A stretch of 50,056 nucleotides of DNA from Ferruginibacter sp. (GCA_013141435.1 JABFQZ010000023.1:1-50056); one strand, 5' to 3'. Counted from the first letter of the stretch, positions 27,140 through 36,699 are shown. Translations and numbers: made by a program. The notes: a model not told the origin generated them from the letters alone.

Positions 27140-27159
27140 GGCTGGTAAAATACCAAGCC
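27140..27159 (-). repeat. Outlying REP hairpin downstream of the RAYT gene
   Basis: GGCTGGTAAAATACCAAGCC is the reverse-oriented hairpin with a compensatory change: the usual GGTC/GACC stem is GGTA/TACC here, so pairing is preserved. With the upstream array it brackets the transposase gene. Confidence 0.75.
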
Positions 27160-27342
27160 TTGGCTATTTAAAAGTTTGAAAGTTTTATTGTACACGAGGC
27201 GTTATTTAAAAAATACAAGCGCATAAAAATTACTAAGCTATCTACAAAATACTGTCAAATCTCAACCGTATCATCATAAAAGTATATCAATATTAAAAAA
27301 ATACCCCAACTCCTATTTTGCTTAGTAAGTGTAGCCACACTT

Positions 27343-29043
27343 GTGGGTTATTTTAATTACACTCCAACACAAAATATTATTTACTTAGAGCCATTGCTCT
27401 TTTTAATTATTGCTGCATTATTAGCAATTTGGTTTGTGCAAACAAAAGCAATAATATCATTTACACAGGCAGAAATTGTATTCGTTCTTTTTATTTTCTA
27501 CATTATTTGCAAAAGTATTTTACTACGGCAATTCAATTATACATCAATAGATTTTTTGCTTTTTATTATTGCGTTGTATTTTGGGGCAAAGTCATTTTTT
27601 GCCAATAATACAAATGAAGTGAATGTAAAAATATTGCTTTACATATTTACTACTTCGCTAGGTATTAGCATTGCATTTGCGTTATATCATTATTTTATAA
27701 CTAAAAATGCTTTTGCTAATATATATTTACCCAATAGTAGTATTTTTGGCATTTTGCTTGCAAGCCAATTGGCATTTGTAATCCCTTTATTTTTTAAGGT
27801 TAAAAAAACAGTAAAGCCTACACTTAAATTATTGTATGTAACTATAATAGTAGCGGCTACTATTATGTTGGGTTTTACAAATGGTAGGGCTGGTTGGCTT
27901 GGTTTTATTTTTGCAATAGTTTACTTGGCTTATCAAAATTTGCAAAATGCCAGTACAAAAAAATATATTGTTTATTCAATTACTCCATTGTTATTGGCAA
28001 TATTTTCATTACTATTTTTTTACAAACAAAATTCATCAAATGGTAGGTTGCTTATATACAAAGTATCGGCAACAATGCTACAAAATAATTGGCTGCTTGG
28101 TATAGGGCATGGTAATTACAAAGTAGAATATAATACTGCACAAGCAGCATATTTTTCGGTAAATAATATAAATAGCAAAGAAGCTTTGCTAGCAGATAAT
28201 ACATACTTTGCATTCAACGATTTTTTCCAAATTGTAGTAGAAAATGGTATAGTTGGCTTATTATTTTTAATTGCCTTTGGTTTTTTAGTTGCACGCCAAA
28301 TAAAAAATATGCTTGTAAACGAAAAAAATAAGCATTTAGTTTATGCAGCCATTGCTTCGCTTATTTGCATTGCCATTGGTGCAATGTTTTCGTACTCTTT
28401 GCAAAGGTTTCCAATAATATTTATGGCTATTTTATGTTTTGCAATAGTAAATAATTATGCCATCAAAACAAGCATAGCCTTTACTTTTTCTTTACAAAAA
28501 AATAAAATAATTAATTTTGTTGCTGTACTATTCTCCTTGTTTTTGTGTGTACACTTCTATTTTGCTATGCAATATAATTTTAAAAGCAACGAAGCATCCG
28601 ATTTAAATAGAGCAGGCTTTAAAACAAAATCTGTAGCTGTTTATAACGATATATACAATGCACAGTATAAAGACGGAGGTACACTTTTAGCCCATGCACA
28701 AGCATTGTATTACACCAACAATTTACTTAAAGCTAAAAATGTAATTACAAAAACAAAGCAATTTTACAACAGCAACGAAGTATATAAACTTTCGGCAGAT
28801 ATTGAAAACGAATTGGGCAATGTTGCTCAAGCCGAAAAAGAATATAAGATAGCAATAAATATGGTGCCCAATAGACTTATTACTAGAAAAAAATTATTGG
28901 ATTTTTATGTAGCACAAAAAGATACATTGAATACAATATACTGGGCAAAATCTATAACCAAAATGAAAATAAAAATACCGTCTTCAATAGCAGATAATAT
29001 TAAGGAAACTGCAAAAGGTATTTTAACTAAAATTAACAAGTAA
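27343..29043 (+). CDS. O-antigen ligase / Wzy-like polytopic protein with C-terminal TPRs
   Basis: 566 residues from GTG at 27343. About ten transmembrane helices fill residues ~10-405, with the large loop holding TNGRAGWLGF (~185) and GIGHGNYKVEY (~254) typical of the Wzy_C ligase/polymerase superfamily. Residues ~430-560 are soluble TPR-like helices (ALYYTNNLLKAKN; ELGNVAQAEKEYKIAINMVPN). It could ligate or polymerise surface glycan at the periplasmic face. The open frame extends upstream to about 27280 and encodes another hydrophobic stretch (QLLFCLVSVATLV), so the true start may be a non-ATG codon near 27292 and the N-terminus is uncertain. Confidence 0.8.
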   Translation: MGYFNYTPTQNIIYLEPLLFLIIAALLAIWFVQTKAIISFTQAEIVFVLFIFYIICKSILLRQFNYTSIDFLLFIIALYFGAKSFFANNTNEVNVKILLYIFTTSLGISIAFALYHYFITKNAFANIYLPNSSIFGILLASQLAFVIPLFFKVKKTVKPTLKLLYVTIIVAATIMLGFTNGRAGWLGFIFAIVYLAYQNLQNASTKKYIVYSITPLLLAIFSLLFFYKQNSSNGRLLIYKVSATMLQNNWLLGIGHGNYKVEYNTAQAAYFSVNNINSKEALLADNTYFAFNDFFQIVVENGIVGLLFLIAFGFLVARQIKNMLVNEKNKHLVYAAIASLICIAIGAMFSYSLQRFPIIFMAILCFAIVNNYAIKTSIAFTFSLQKNKIINFVAVLFSLFLCVHFYFAMQYNFKSNEASDLNRAGFKTKSVAVYNDIYNAQYKDGGTLLAHAQALYYTNNLLKAKNVITKTKQFYNSNEVYKLSADIENELGNVAQAEKEYKIAINMVPNRLITRKKLLDFYVAQKDTLNTIYWAKSITKMKIKIPSSIADNIKETAKGILTKINK

Positions 29044-29082
29044 CTAAAAACATTTTCGTACTTTTAATACAAACAAACACCT

Positions 29083-31458
29083 ATGACGTTTAAGTCTTTT
29101 TTATTTGCATTCGTAATACTTTGGAGCAATTTATTACATGCCCAACAGCCAATAGTTTTGCTAAACCAATTGGGCGAAAAACAGCCCATACAAAAAATAT
29201 ATTTGCACACCGATAGAGAAAACTATATGGCTGGGCAAACAGCTTTTTTTACTGCATATTTAAACTCCAATTTTTTGCCCGACACAAAAAACACTACTAT
29301 GTATGTAGAGCTACTAAATGGTACACAAGTAATCAATAAATATGCGTTTCCAGTATTTTTTAGTTCGACTACGGGCAGTGTAAGTTTGCCCGATACGCTT
29401 ACTACTGGCTATTATACACTACGTTCGTTTTCGGCAGGTATGATGGCACAAAACAACGATTATTTTTTTTATCAAAAAATATTTGTACAAGGGCGCACAC
29501 CTAAGCAAATACCAGCAAGCAACGATACGGTGCAGTTAGCTTTTTTTGCCGAAGGCGGAAATTTAGTAAACGGTTTATCATCAACCATTGCATTTAAAGC
29601 AAATGACAAAAACGGAATGCCAATAAATATTGAGGGGGAATTATTTGACAGTAAAAATACAGCAATAACAACCATTGCAAGCCAACACAATGGTATGGGT
29701 ACTTTTGAAATAGAACCAACCATAGGCGAAAAATATTATATCAAACTTAAAAATAAAGAAAATAAATATTATTTGCCCGAAGTGTTATCCAAAGGTATTG
29801 CGCTTTCTATTATTGCACACCCCGATGGAAGTTTTTTTGAAATATTGCAAAAGCCCAACGATACTACATTTGCTGCTGCATATATGGTAGGCCAAATGCA
29901 ACACCATGTTGTTTTTAAAAAAGAATTTTTGCAAAAAAAAGAATCGCTAAATGGTATTATAAAAACAAAGAACTTGCCATCGGGCATTATGCAAATAACA
30001 GTATTTAATAAAAACAATATGCCACTTGCCGAGCGCCTTTGTTTTATAAATAATAACGAATACAAGGTAATTGCTGATATAAAAACAGACACATTAGATT
30101 TTAATGCTGGTGCAAAAAACAAAATATTTATTTCATTAAAAGATACAATACAAGGTCAGATTTCGGTTTCGGTAACAGATAATGATTTTAATAAAAATAG
30201 TACAAACGAAAACAATATTATTTCGTCGCTGTTGCTAACTTCTGACTTAAGAGGATATGTACATAATGCTTCTTGGTATTTATCGTCCGATGAAGATTCT
30301 GTAAAAAACGCCTTAGATGTTTTAATGATGGTAAATGGCTGGCGTAGGTTTACTTGGGCCGAAATTGCAAATCAGCCAAAAATTGAAAGTGCTAACAAAG
30401 CATTTATTACTTTAAATGGAAAAGCCTATTTACAAGGGCGAAACAAAACTTTTGCAAACAAATCTTTGCTTCTAATGATAAACTCTTTAACTCAAAAAAA
30501 TAAACGAAGCACCCATTTTTTGCAAACAGATAAAGCTGGAAACTTTAAATTAGATTCTCTTTATATAACCAATAAAAATAGGCTTTTGTTTATGGATCCC
30601 AGCGGTAGAAATAGTAGAGATATAGATATTTTTTTAGATGCCGATACATTATTTGCAGGCATAGCTTTACCTAAAAATGTTTTTTTTAATAAAAATATTA
30701 CTACTACAGTTTCTTCTAAAATGGAAGAAGAAAATTATTCAACTCAAAAAAAAATAGGAGCCCTGTTAGCCGAAGTAAAAGTATTAGCTAAGAAAAAATC
30801 GATAATAGAAACTATTGAAGAAAAATACACTAGTGGTGTATTTGGAGGAGAAGCTGCTAAAATATTAGACCTTATAAATACAGATGATGCTACTACATAC
30901 GGCAATATTTTTGAATACCTGCAATTTAAAGTACCAGGGTTAAGTGTGCAAATATCAGAGGATATGGAATATGTATTACATTATAGACAAATGCCTACTG
31001 CAAGCTCACTTGGAAATCCAAAAATGATAATTTATTTAGATGAAATGGAAACTGATGGTTCATTAATATCGAACATACCTGCACACCAAATAGCATTAGT
31101 AAAGGTGTATTCATCTTTTGTAGGAGCAGATGGCAATGCTCCTGGTGGTGCTATTTCTATTTACACTAAAAAGGCTGAGGATTATACAAATTTTTCTTTA
31201 TCGGCTAACCTTAAAATGTATAATGGCTACTCTGTTGCAAAAGAATTTTATGCTCCCAATTATTCGGTAACTACAAATGGCTTAGAAAATGACAATAGAG
31301 TTACACTTGATTGGCGACCACAAATTTTTGTGAATAATATAAACCCTCAAATACCTATAAGCTTTTTCAATAATAACCGCACAAAAAGTTTTAAAATTGT
31401 AGTAGAAGGAATGACAATTACGGGCAAATTAATTTGGATAGAAAAATTACTAAACTAA
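29083..31458 (+). CDS. Secreted MG2-type / TonB plug-like large envelope protein
   Basis: 791 residues with a signal peptide ending LLHAQ (~residue 21). The N-terminal part begins IQKIYLHTDRENYMAGQTAFFTAY, the start of the alpha-2-macroglobulin-like MG2 domain common in Bacteroidota envelope proteins. Residues ~590-710 resemble a TonB plug (IFEYLQFKVPGLSVQISED; MIIYLDEMETDGSLI; GADGNAPGGAISIYTKK). It ends without a barrel, so it is not a complete TonB receptor. Proteins of this build are exported surface or periplasmic proteins of unknown role. It follows the ligase-like gene by 40 bases. Confidence 0.72.
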   Translation: MTFKSFLFAFVILWSNLLHAQQPIVLLNQLGEKQPIQKIYLHTDRENYMAGQTAFFTAYLNSNFLPDTKNTTMYVELLNGTQVINKYAFPVFFSSTTGSVSLPDTLTTGYYTLRSFSAGMMAQNNDYFFYQKIFVQGRTPKQIPASNDTVQLAFFAEGGNLVNGLSSTIAFKANDKNGMPINIEGELFDSKNTAITTIASQHNGMGTFEIEPTIGEKYYIKLKNKENKYYLPEVLSKGIALSIIAHPDGSFFEILQKPNDTTFAAAYMVGQMQHHVVFKKEFLQKKESLNGIIKTKNLPSGIMQITVFNKNNMPLAERLCFINNNEYKVIADIKTDTLDFNAGAKNKIFISLKDTIQGQISVSVTDNDFNKNSTNENNIISSLLLTSDLRGYVHNASWYLSSDEDSVKNALDVLMMVNGWRRFTWAEIANQPKIESANKAFITLNGKAYLQGRNKTFANKSLLLMINSLTQKNKRSTHFLQTDKAGNFKLDSLYITNKNRLLFMDPSGRNSRDIDIFLDADTLFAGIALPKNVFFNKNITTTVSSKMEEENYSTQKKIGALLAEVKVLAKKKSIIETIEEKYTSGVFGGEAAKILDLINTDDATTYGNIFEYLQFKVPGLSVQISEDMEYVLHYRQMPTASSLGNPKMIIYLDEMETDGSLISNIPAHQIALVKVYSSFVGADGNAPGGAISIYTKKAEDYTNFSLSANLKMYNGYSVAKEFYAPNYSVTTNGLENDNRVTLDWRPQIFVNNINPQIPISFFNNNRTKSFKIVVEGMTITGKLIWIEKLLN

Positions 31459-31679
31459 TAATTTATTCTTTTATTTACAACCATTTTCAGCATACATTAA
31501 AAAAAATTCAATAACAGTTTTTGCATTATTATATAACGCTACCAAGTGTACAAGATGAAAATAGATAAATGGCAGTATAGTTTTATAGATAATTAATTCT
31601 CAAAATAAAATCTTCTATATATTTTTTGCAAATACAAGTAATTATTTTTGGCTATTTTTACTGCTCATATAAATAGAAA

Positions 31680-33122
31680 ATGAACCTAGCAAACGAACAA
31701 ATTGAGCAGCTTTTTGAGCAATACAGCAACGATACTATTGTAGAAATTATAAAACTGCCACAAAGCGGAGGCGATAGAGTTTACTATAGGTTAATTACAA
31801 AAACCAATAAAAGTTATATAGCTACATATAGCAATAATTTAAAAGAAAACGAAACCTTTTTTTATTTTACAAATCATTTTAAAAATATTGGCGCACCTGT
31901 GCCTGCTATTTTTATTACAAACAACGAAAAAAATATTTATATACAAGAAGATTTTGGAAACACATCTTTATTAGACACTTTAGAAAAAAATGGAGCAAAT
32001 GAAGATACAAAAAAGTTGTATAAAAAATCGCTGAAAGCTTTAGCACATCTTCAAATAAATGGCGATAAAAATTTAGATTATAAAAAATGTATTACCAGCA
32101 AAGAGTTTGGCAAACAAGCTATACTGAGCGATTTTTTATACTTTAAATATTATTTTTTAGACACTTTAAAAATGCCATACGATAAAGAAAAGCTTGGCGA
32201 TGATTTAGATGCTTTAAGCACTTATTTAAACCACACAGATTTTAAATACTTTTTATTTAGAGATTTTCAGAGCAGAAATGTAATGATAAAAAATTCCGAA
32301 CCGTTTTTTATAGATTATCAAGGTGGCATGCATGGTGCTTTGCAATACGATGTAGCATCTTTACTTTGGCAAGCAAAAGCCGATTTAAAAGATGATTGGA
32401 AAAATGAATTGGTACAATATTATATTGATTGTGCCGAAGCCGAGTTGGGGCAAACAATAGACAGGGCAAGGTTTATAAGCCAGTATAATGGATATGTACT
32501 AATACGCTTGCTACAAGTTTTAGGTGCTTATGGTTTTAGAGGTTTGTTTGAAAGAAAAGCACATTTTCTTACTAGCATACCATTAGCACTGCGAAATTTA
32601 AAATGGTTTTTAAACAACAATACAGTTGGCATTAGTGTTCCCGAATTTGAAAGAGTATTAACATTAATTGTAGAAGATGAAATAATACATCGTTTTGAGC
32701 CAGTAAAAGCAACTGAAGATACAGCATTGGTAGTACAAATAAAAAGCTTTTCATTTTTAAAAACAAGTTATCCAAAAAATGTAGGCGATAATGGCGGTGG
32801 CTTTGTATTTGATTGTAGAGGAATTTTAAACCCTGGCAGAATAGAACAACATAAAACCGAAACTGGCAGAGATAAACCAGTGCAAGATTTTTTGAATGAA
32901 AAAACAAGAATGGACGAATTTTTGGCAGGAGTTTTTAGCACAGTAGATATTTCGGTAGAAGATTATATAAATAGAAATTTTAGCTTGCTCGAAGTTAATT
33001 TCGGTTGCACTGGAGGTCGCCATAGGAGCGTATTTGCAGCAGATGCACTAGCAAGGCATTTAAAAAATAAATATAGTGTAAAAACTGTAGTAAAACATTT
33101 AGAGCAAAATTTTGCTGATTAA
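31680..33122 (+). CDS. AmgK-like sugar kinase fused to a RapZ C-terminal domain
   Basis: 480 residues. Residues ~15-330 are an aminoglycoside-phosphotransferase-fold kinase like AmgK, with FRDFQSRNVM (catalytic aspartate and asparagine) and DYQGG (metal aspartate). Residues ~355-480 match the RapZ C-terminal domain: VFDCRGILNPGR, GRDKPVQDFL and NFGCTGGRHRSV. AmgK phosphorylates N-acetylmuramate/N-acetylglucosamine at the anomeric carbon, and RapZ's C-terminal domain binds glucosamine-6-phosphate in enterobacteria. With the MurU-like gene 109 bases downstream this is the AmgK-MurU cell-wall recycling pair. The RapZ domain may sense amino-sugar level; that is inference. Confidence 0.88.
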   Translation: MNLANEQIEQLFEQYSNDTIVEIIKLPQSGGDRVYYRLITKTNKSYIATYSNNLKENETFFYFTNHFKNIGAPVPAIFITNNEKNIYIQEDFGNTSLLDTLEKNGANEDTKKLYKKSLKALAHLQINGDKNLDYKKCITSKEFGKQAILSDFLYFKYYFLDTLKMPYDKEKLGDDLDALSTYLNHTDFKYFLFRDFQSRNVMIKNSEPFFIDYQGGMHGALQYDVASLLWQAKADLKDDWKNELVQYYIDCAEAELGQTIDRARFISQYNGYVLIRLLQVLGAYGFRGLFERKAHFLTSIPLALRNLKWFLNNNTVGISVPEFERVLTLIVEDEIIHRFEPVKATEDTALVVQIKSFSFLKTSYPKNVGDNGGGFVFDCRGILNPGRIEQHKTETGRDKPVQDFLNEKTRMDEFLAGVFSTVDISVEDYINRNFSLLEVNFGCTGGRHRSVFAADALARHLKNKYSVKTVVKHLEQNFAD

Positions 33123-33231
33123 AACATCAATCTTTTATGAAATTGCCATAACAAAATTCTGGAACAAACTAAAATATTTATGGTTAATAATTTCAATTTA
33201 AGACAGTAATAACCACCATAAACATGTACTA

Positions 33232-33939
33232 ATGAAAGCAATGATACTTGCCGCTGGCCTTGGCACTAGGCTAAAACCTTTTACCGAAAAACAACCCAAA
33301 GCATTATTTCCTATAAATGGAAAAACATTGTTGCAAAGAAATATCGAATACCTACAAAATTATGGGTTTGATAATGTAATTGTAAATGTGCACCATTTTG
33401 CCAATCAAATTATTGAAGAAATAAAAAATAATAATGGCTGGGGTAGTAATGTAATTATAAGCGACGAAACAAATGAGGTTTTAGAAACTGGAGGTGGATT
33501 AAAAAAATCAGCCCATTTTTTTAAAGATAGCAATGAGCCTTTTGTATTAATGAATGCAGATATGCTTACCGATTTGAATATTGAAAACATGCTTGCCAAC
33601 CACACAAAACACAATCCATTAGCAACTTTAGCAGTAACCAACAGAGGCACAAGTAGGTATTTTTTATTTGATGAAAATAATATTTTGTGTGGTTGGCTAA
33701 ACGAAAAAACAGGTGAGCAAAAAGGCAAATTTGGCACAAAAAAAGCATTTAGTGGCATTCATTTAATATCGCCAAAAATATTTTCGTTAATTATTGAAGA
33801 AGGTAAATTTTCGATGGTAGATTTGTATTTGCGCCTATCCACAACACATACCATTATGGCATTTGATCATAGCAACGGTAAATTAATAGATGTAGGAAAA
33901 CCAGAAAGCAAAGCCATAGCCGAAAATCTTTTTTTGTAA
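33232..33939 (+). CDS. Sugar-1-phosphate nucleotidyltransferase, MurU-like
   Basis: 235 residues. AMILAAGLGTRLKPFTEKQPKAL (residues 3-25) is the pyrophosphorylase signature binding the NTP, LETGGGLKKS (~85) is the sugar-binding loop, and VLMNADML (~104) holds the metal aspartate. Size and neighbour fit MurU, which makes UDP-N-acetylmuramate from MurNAc alpha-1-phosphate, using the product of the AmgK-like kinase just upstream. Other sugar nucleotidyltransferases of this family (GlmU-N, GMP-like) are possible, so no symbol is given. It converges on the T9SS gene across a strong terminator. Confidence 0.85.
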   Translation: MKAMILAAGLGTRLKPFTEKQPKALFPINGKTLLQRNIEYLQNYGFDNVIVNVHHFANQIIEEIKNNNGWGSNVIISDETNEVLETGGGLKKSAHFFKDSNEPFVLMNADMLTDLNIENMLANHTKHNPLATLAVTNRGTSRYFLFDENNILCGWLNEKTGEQKGKFGTKKAFSGIHLISPKIFSLIIEEGKFSMVDLYLRLSTTHTIMAFDHSNGKLIDVGKPESKAIAENLFL

Positions 33940-33986
33940 AAAAGATAAGAAACTAGCTTATAAAAAGTATTGCAAACTAATATATG

Positions 33987-34032
33987 TTTTAAACAAAACA
34001 AGGCAACTTTTGCTGCCTTGTTTTGTTTAAAA
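33987..34032. terminator. Strong bidirectional terminator hairpin
   Basis: A perfect 19-bp stem (left arm starting TTTTAAACAAAAC, right arm its complement) closes an 8-base loop ACTTTTGC. It sits between the convergent MurU-like and T9SS genes, with A/T tracts at both ends, so it can stop transcription from either side. Confidence 0.8.
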
Positions 34033-34050
34033 TTTCAATTTACTTTTTTA

Positions 34051-35946
34051 TTATTGTTTTACAAATTGCATCGAAATCCATTCTTTGCCATTATAAATTT
34101 TAATTGTGTAAATACCTATTTTTAGGTTAGCTACATTTATATTTTGCAACCTTGTACCATTTGCAAAAGTTTGCTTTGTTTGTACAATACCCATTTTATC
34201 TATAATTTGTATTTCTTTAATATCTTGGTTTATAGATTTGGCAATTTTTTCCTTTGCCAATTTATCTTCATTTACACCCACCAAAAGATTGTCTTTTGTA
34301 GGGTTTGGCGAAATTCTATAATAGTAAGGAGGATAATATTGGTATGGATAAAACCAAAAATCAAATTCATTTACACCACAGCCTCCACTTTGTGATAACC
34401 GCATTAATATAGGGTTAAAATCATTTGGTGTAAATCCAAAATTATTACCCCCATTATAAAACGATAAATTTTGCACATTGCCAGTAATTAAAGCCCAGGT
34501 AGCATTATTTAAACTTGGCGATGTAATGCTTATATTATTTTGTAACCCAGCTACTACATTAGCTGAATACATTGGTGGCCCATAATTACTGGGGTTGTAA
34601 TTAATGCCGTTATAAATTGGGCCATTATTGTAACCATACTGTGGCCAAGCAAGTATATAACCATTTATTGCAGTAGGAGAAGTAGAGTAATTGCCTACAT
34701 AAATATCGTTTTTTTGCAAAGTAAATGTTTGCAAACATGGGTTGGTTACATGCGCTACTAAATCCACAACACCATTGCCAACTTGTGTAAGTGTAATTTG
34801 GTTTGGTAATGTTGTTGTGTTACCTACCACAACTGTACCTCCATTATTGCCAGGGCTCGATATTCTTGTATTTATTTCCCAAGTAACTACGGAACCTGGC
34901 AATAACCCATTTACCACAAACGGGTTTGATGTACCACTACAAATACTTGCATCGCCACTTACCGAGTAATTCCAATATGGCACATACGAAAATGATGTAA
35001 CTGCCGTTAGAGTTGGTTGTGCTACACCATTTACTACTGGCTGTACTTGAACATTAGATACATACGAATTGTAACTGTCTAATGTAATAGTATTGGTGGT
35101 GGTTGTAAAGCTTGCTGGTGCCGCACTACCCAAATAATTCCAACCATTGCCAGCACCCAAAATCCAATTGTAAGTAATAGTACCTGGGCTATTATTTACA
35201 TTATTTGCTGTAAATATTTGGGTGGTAGATGAGCCACAGGTAAGAGGAATTGGAGATGGAGTTAGAGTGAAAGTAATTGCTGGTGGGGCCGGGAGAGTTT
35301 CGGTAATTTCAATACTTTTAACAAATATAGATGAAATAATATTTGGATAAGTACTCCAATCAAGGTCAGCTGGTGCTGCTAAAACTAGCAAATAATTATA
35401 ATTTTTTGACAATGTCCCGTTTATTAATGCAGGGCTCAAATCAAATGAAGTTGTTTGTGGAACAGCATAAGCTCCATAAGTAGCATAATGAAGAGCATGG
35501 TCAAAGGGCGAAGGCCCACTACATGTTGTGGAATTATTTATTCCCATATTATCATCACTAAGATTTAGTTTTATAATAGGTAAACTAAGTGAACCTGTAC
35601 CTCGTATGCTTCTACAATTCACCATTATTTTATAATTATAATTTTTTTTAAATGGGTATTTTATTGCATATTGAGTACAACCATCAGAGCCAGAAGTAAT
35701 TGCTTTCTCTTGTAATTTTATTGCTTTTTCTGTTGAAGAGTATGAAGGAAAACCAACAGAAGTGGTGTGCTCTAATCCTTGATATAAGATTGGTGAAGTG
35801 GGTGGTGAAGTTATTGGTACAGCAAAAATATTGCAATTAGCACCAAACCCTGGTGACGAATAATTAATAGTAACAGATTGAGCATAAATAACATTCATGC
35901 AATAAAGCAGTAAAGAAAAAATCTTAATTTTTTTCATGTTAAACAT
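34051..35946 (-). CDS. T9SS type A sorting-domain surface/secreted protein
   Basis: 631 residues. The signal peptide is residues ~1-22 (KKIKIFSLLLYCMNVIYAQ); ATG at 35937 (MKK) is an alternative start to 35946. The middle carries Ig-like/PKD-like repeats rich in Ser, Thr and Asn, and proline-tyrosine stretches (YPYQYYPPYYY). The C-terminal ~70 residues, RISPNPTKDNLLVG...GIYTIKIYNGKEWISMQFVKQ, are a type A T9SS sorting domain, so the protein is exported across the outer membrane and likely anchored or released at the surface. It follows the beta-barrel gene at 35956 by nine bases on the same strand. No enzyme motif was seen. Confidence 0.88.
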   Translation of the reverse strand: MFNMKKIKIFSLLLYCMNVIYAQSVTINYSSPGFGANCNIFAVPITSPPTSPILYQGLEHTTSVGFPSYSSTEKAIKLQEKAITSGSDGCTQYAIKYPFKKNYNYKIMVNCRSIRGTGSLSLPIIKLNLSDDNMGINNSTTCSGPSPFDHALHYATYGAYAVPQTTSFDLSPALINGTLSKNYNYLLVLAAPADLDWSTYPNIISSIFVKSIEITETLPAPPAITFTLTPSPIPLTCGSSTTQIFTANNVNNSPGTITYNWILGAGNGWNYLGSAAPASFTTTTNTITLDSYNSYVSNVQVQPVVNGVAQPTLTAVTSFSYVPYWNYSVSGDASICSGTSNPFVVNGLLPGSVVTWEINTRISSPGNNGGTVVVGNTTTLPNQITLTQVGNGVVDLVAHVTNPCLQTFTLQKNDIYVGNYSTSPTAINGYILAWPQYGYNNGPIYNGINYNPSNYGPPMYSANVVAGLQNNISITSPSLNNATWALITGNVQNLSFYNGGNNFGFTPNDFNPILMRLSQSGGCGVNEFDFWFYPYQYYPPYYYRISPNPTKDNLLVGVNEDKLAKEKIAKSINQDIKEIQIIDKMGIVQTKQTFANGTRLQNINVANLKIGIYTIKIYNGKEWISMQFVKQ

Positions 35947-35955
35947 TTTAAAAGG

Positions 35956-36537
35956 TTATTTTTCATCTTTTATTAGATGTATTTGTAATCCAATACCAAC
36001 TAATAAAGTATTATATGAGCCAGTCATCAATTTATATTTTGTAGAGGAATAACCTACTGTAAACTCAATCCCTACACTCGAATTAAAATATATTGCTGGT
36101 CCAGCATTTATCGAAAATGTGCTTGCATTTTCTTTTGAGCTATTCCCTGCGGAAATACTATTCCTTGTTTTTATTTGATAAGAAGTTTCTACAAATAAAT
36201 TTGTCCTTTTTTCTTTTGGCAAAAAGTAATATCTAACAAAGGGTCCAATATTAAATGAAAAATATTTTGCTGTATAGCTAATAATTGGAGATAAATTTTC
36301 ATTTTTTAAATATTCAAACGAAGTTTTAATACCTACATTAAACTTATCAAATAGGAAATATCCAATATTTGGAGAAATAGATAATTTAGTAGATTTAAAA
36401 AGTTCACCATTAAGATTACTATTTGATATACTAGCAGCACCACTCCCCCCAACTAGCCAAGTTTTTTTGTCTAATTGTGCAACTGAAACAAAAGAAAAAA
36501 TAAAAGCGAATGTTAATAAAAAAATTGTCTGTTTCAT
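35956..36537 (-). CDS. Outer-membrane beta-barrel protein (OmpA/PorT-like)
   Basis: 193 residues from ATG at 36537, chosen because it directly precedes the signal peptide (residues 1-20, ending SVAQ); the frame extends further upstream but the leader lacks family character. The mature protein has alternating strands (NIGYFLFDKFNVGIKTSFEYL, NLFVETSYQIKTRN, AGPAIYFNSSVGIEFTVGYSS, LLVGIGLQIHLI) typical of small 8-stranded OMP_b-brl barrels. It is the first gene of a two-gene minus-strand operon with the T9SS protein, and its function is not known. Confidence 0.8.
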   Translation of the reverse strand: MKQTIFLLTFAFIFSFVSVAQLDKKTWLVGGSGAASISNSNLNGELFKSTKLSISPNIGYFLFDKFNVGIKTSFEYLKNENLSPIISYTAKYFSFNIGPFVRYYFLPKEKRTNLFVETSYQIKTRNSISAGNSSKENASTFSINAGPAIYFNSSVGIEFTVGYSSTKYKLMTGSYNTLLVGIGLQIHLIKDEK

Positions 36538-36625
36538 AGTAATAATTTTTGTTGGTTTAAAATAGCATAAAGATACAGCAGGTGGGCTGTGGTATCTAAT
36601 ATATTGGTACTTATTTGTAGGCATA

Positions 36626-36633
36626 CAAATGTA
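36626..36633 (-). promoter_or_regulatory. Bacteroidota -7 box (TACATTTG on minus strand)
   Basis: The plus strand reads CAAATGTA. It lies about 90 bases before the beta-barrel start at 36537, in the gap shared with the divergent XRE gene, and is the likely promoter for the two-gene operon. Confidence 0.5.
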
Positions 36634-36647
36634 TTGAGATATTAAAA

Positions 36648-36667
36648 ATAGAACATTTATGTTCTAT
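36648..36667. promoter_or_regulatory. 20-bp palindrome, candidate operator of the XRE regulator
   Basis: ATAGAACAT and ATGTTCTAT arms with a two-base spacer form a near-perfect palindrome between the divergent beta-barrel operon and XRE gene. It overlaps the region just upstream of the XRE start at 36700 and lies 14 bases from the -7 box of the opposite gene. It is placed for repression of both genes. Binding is inferred. Confidence 0.5.
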
Positions 36668-36699
36668 TGCAAAATAAATTTTTACTCCCTCTTTGCATT

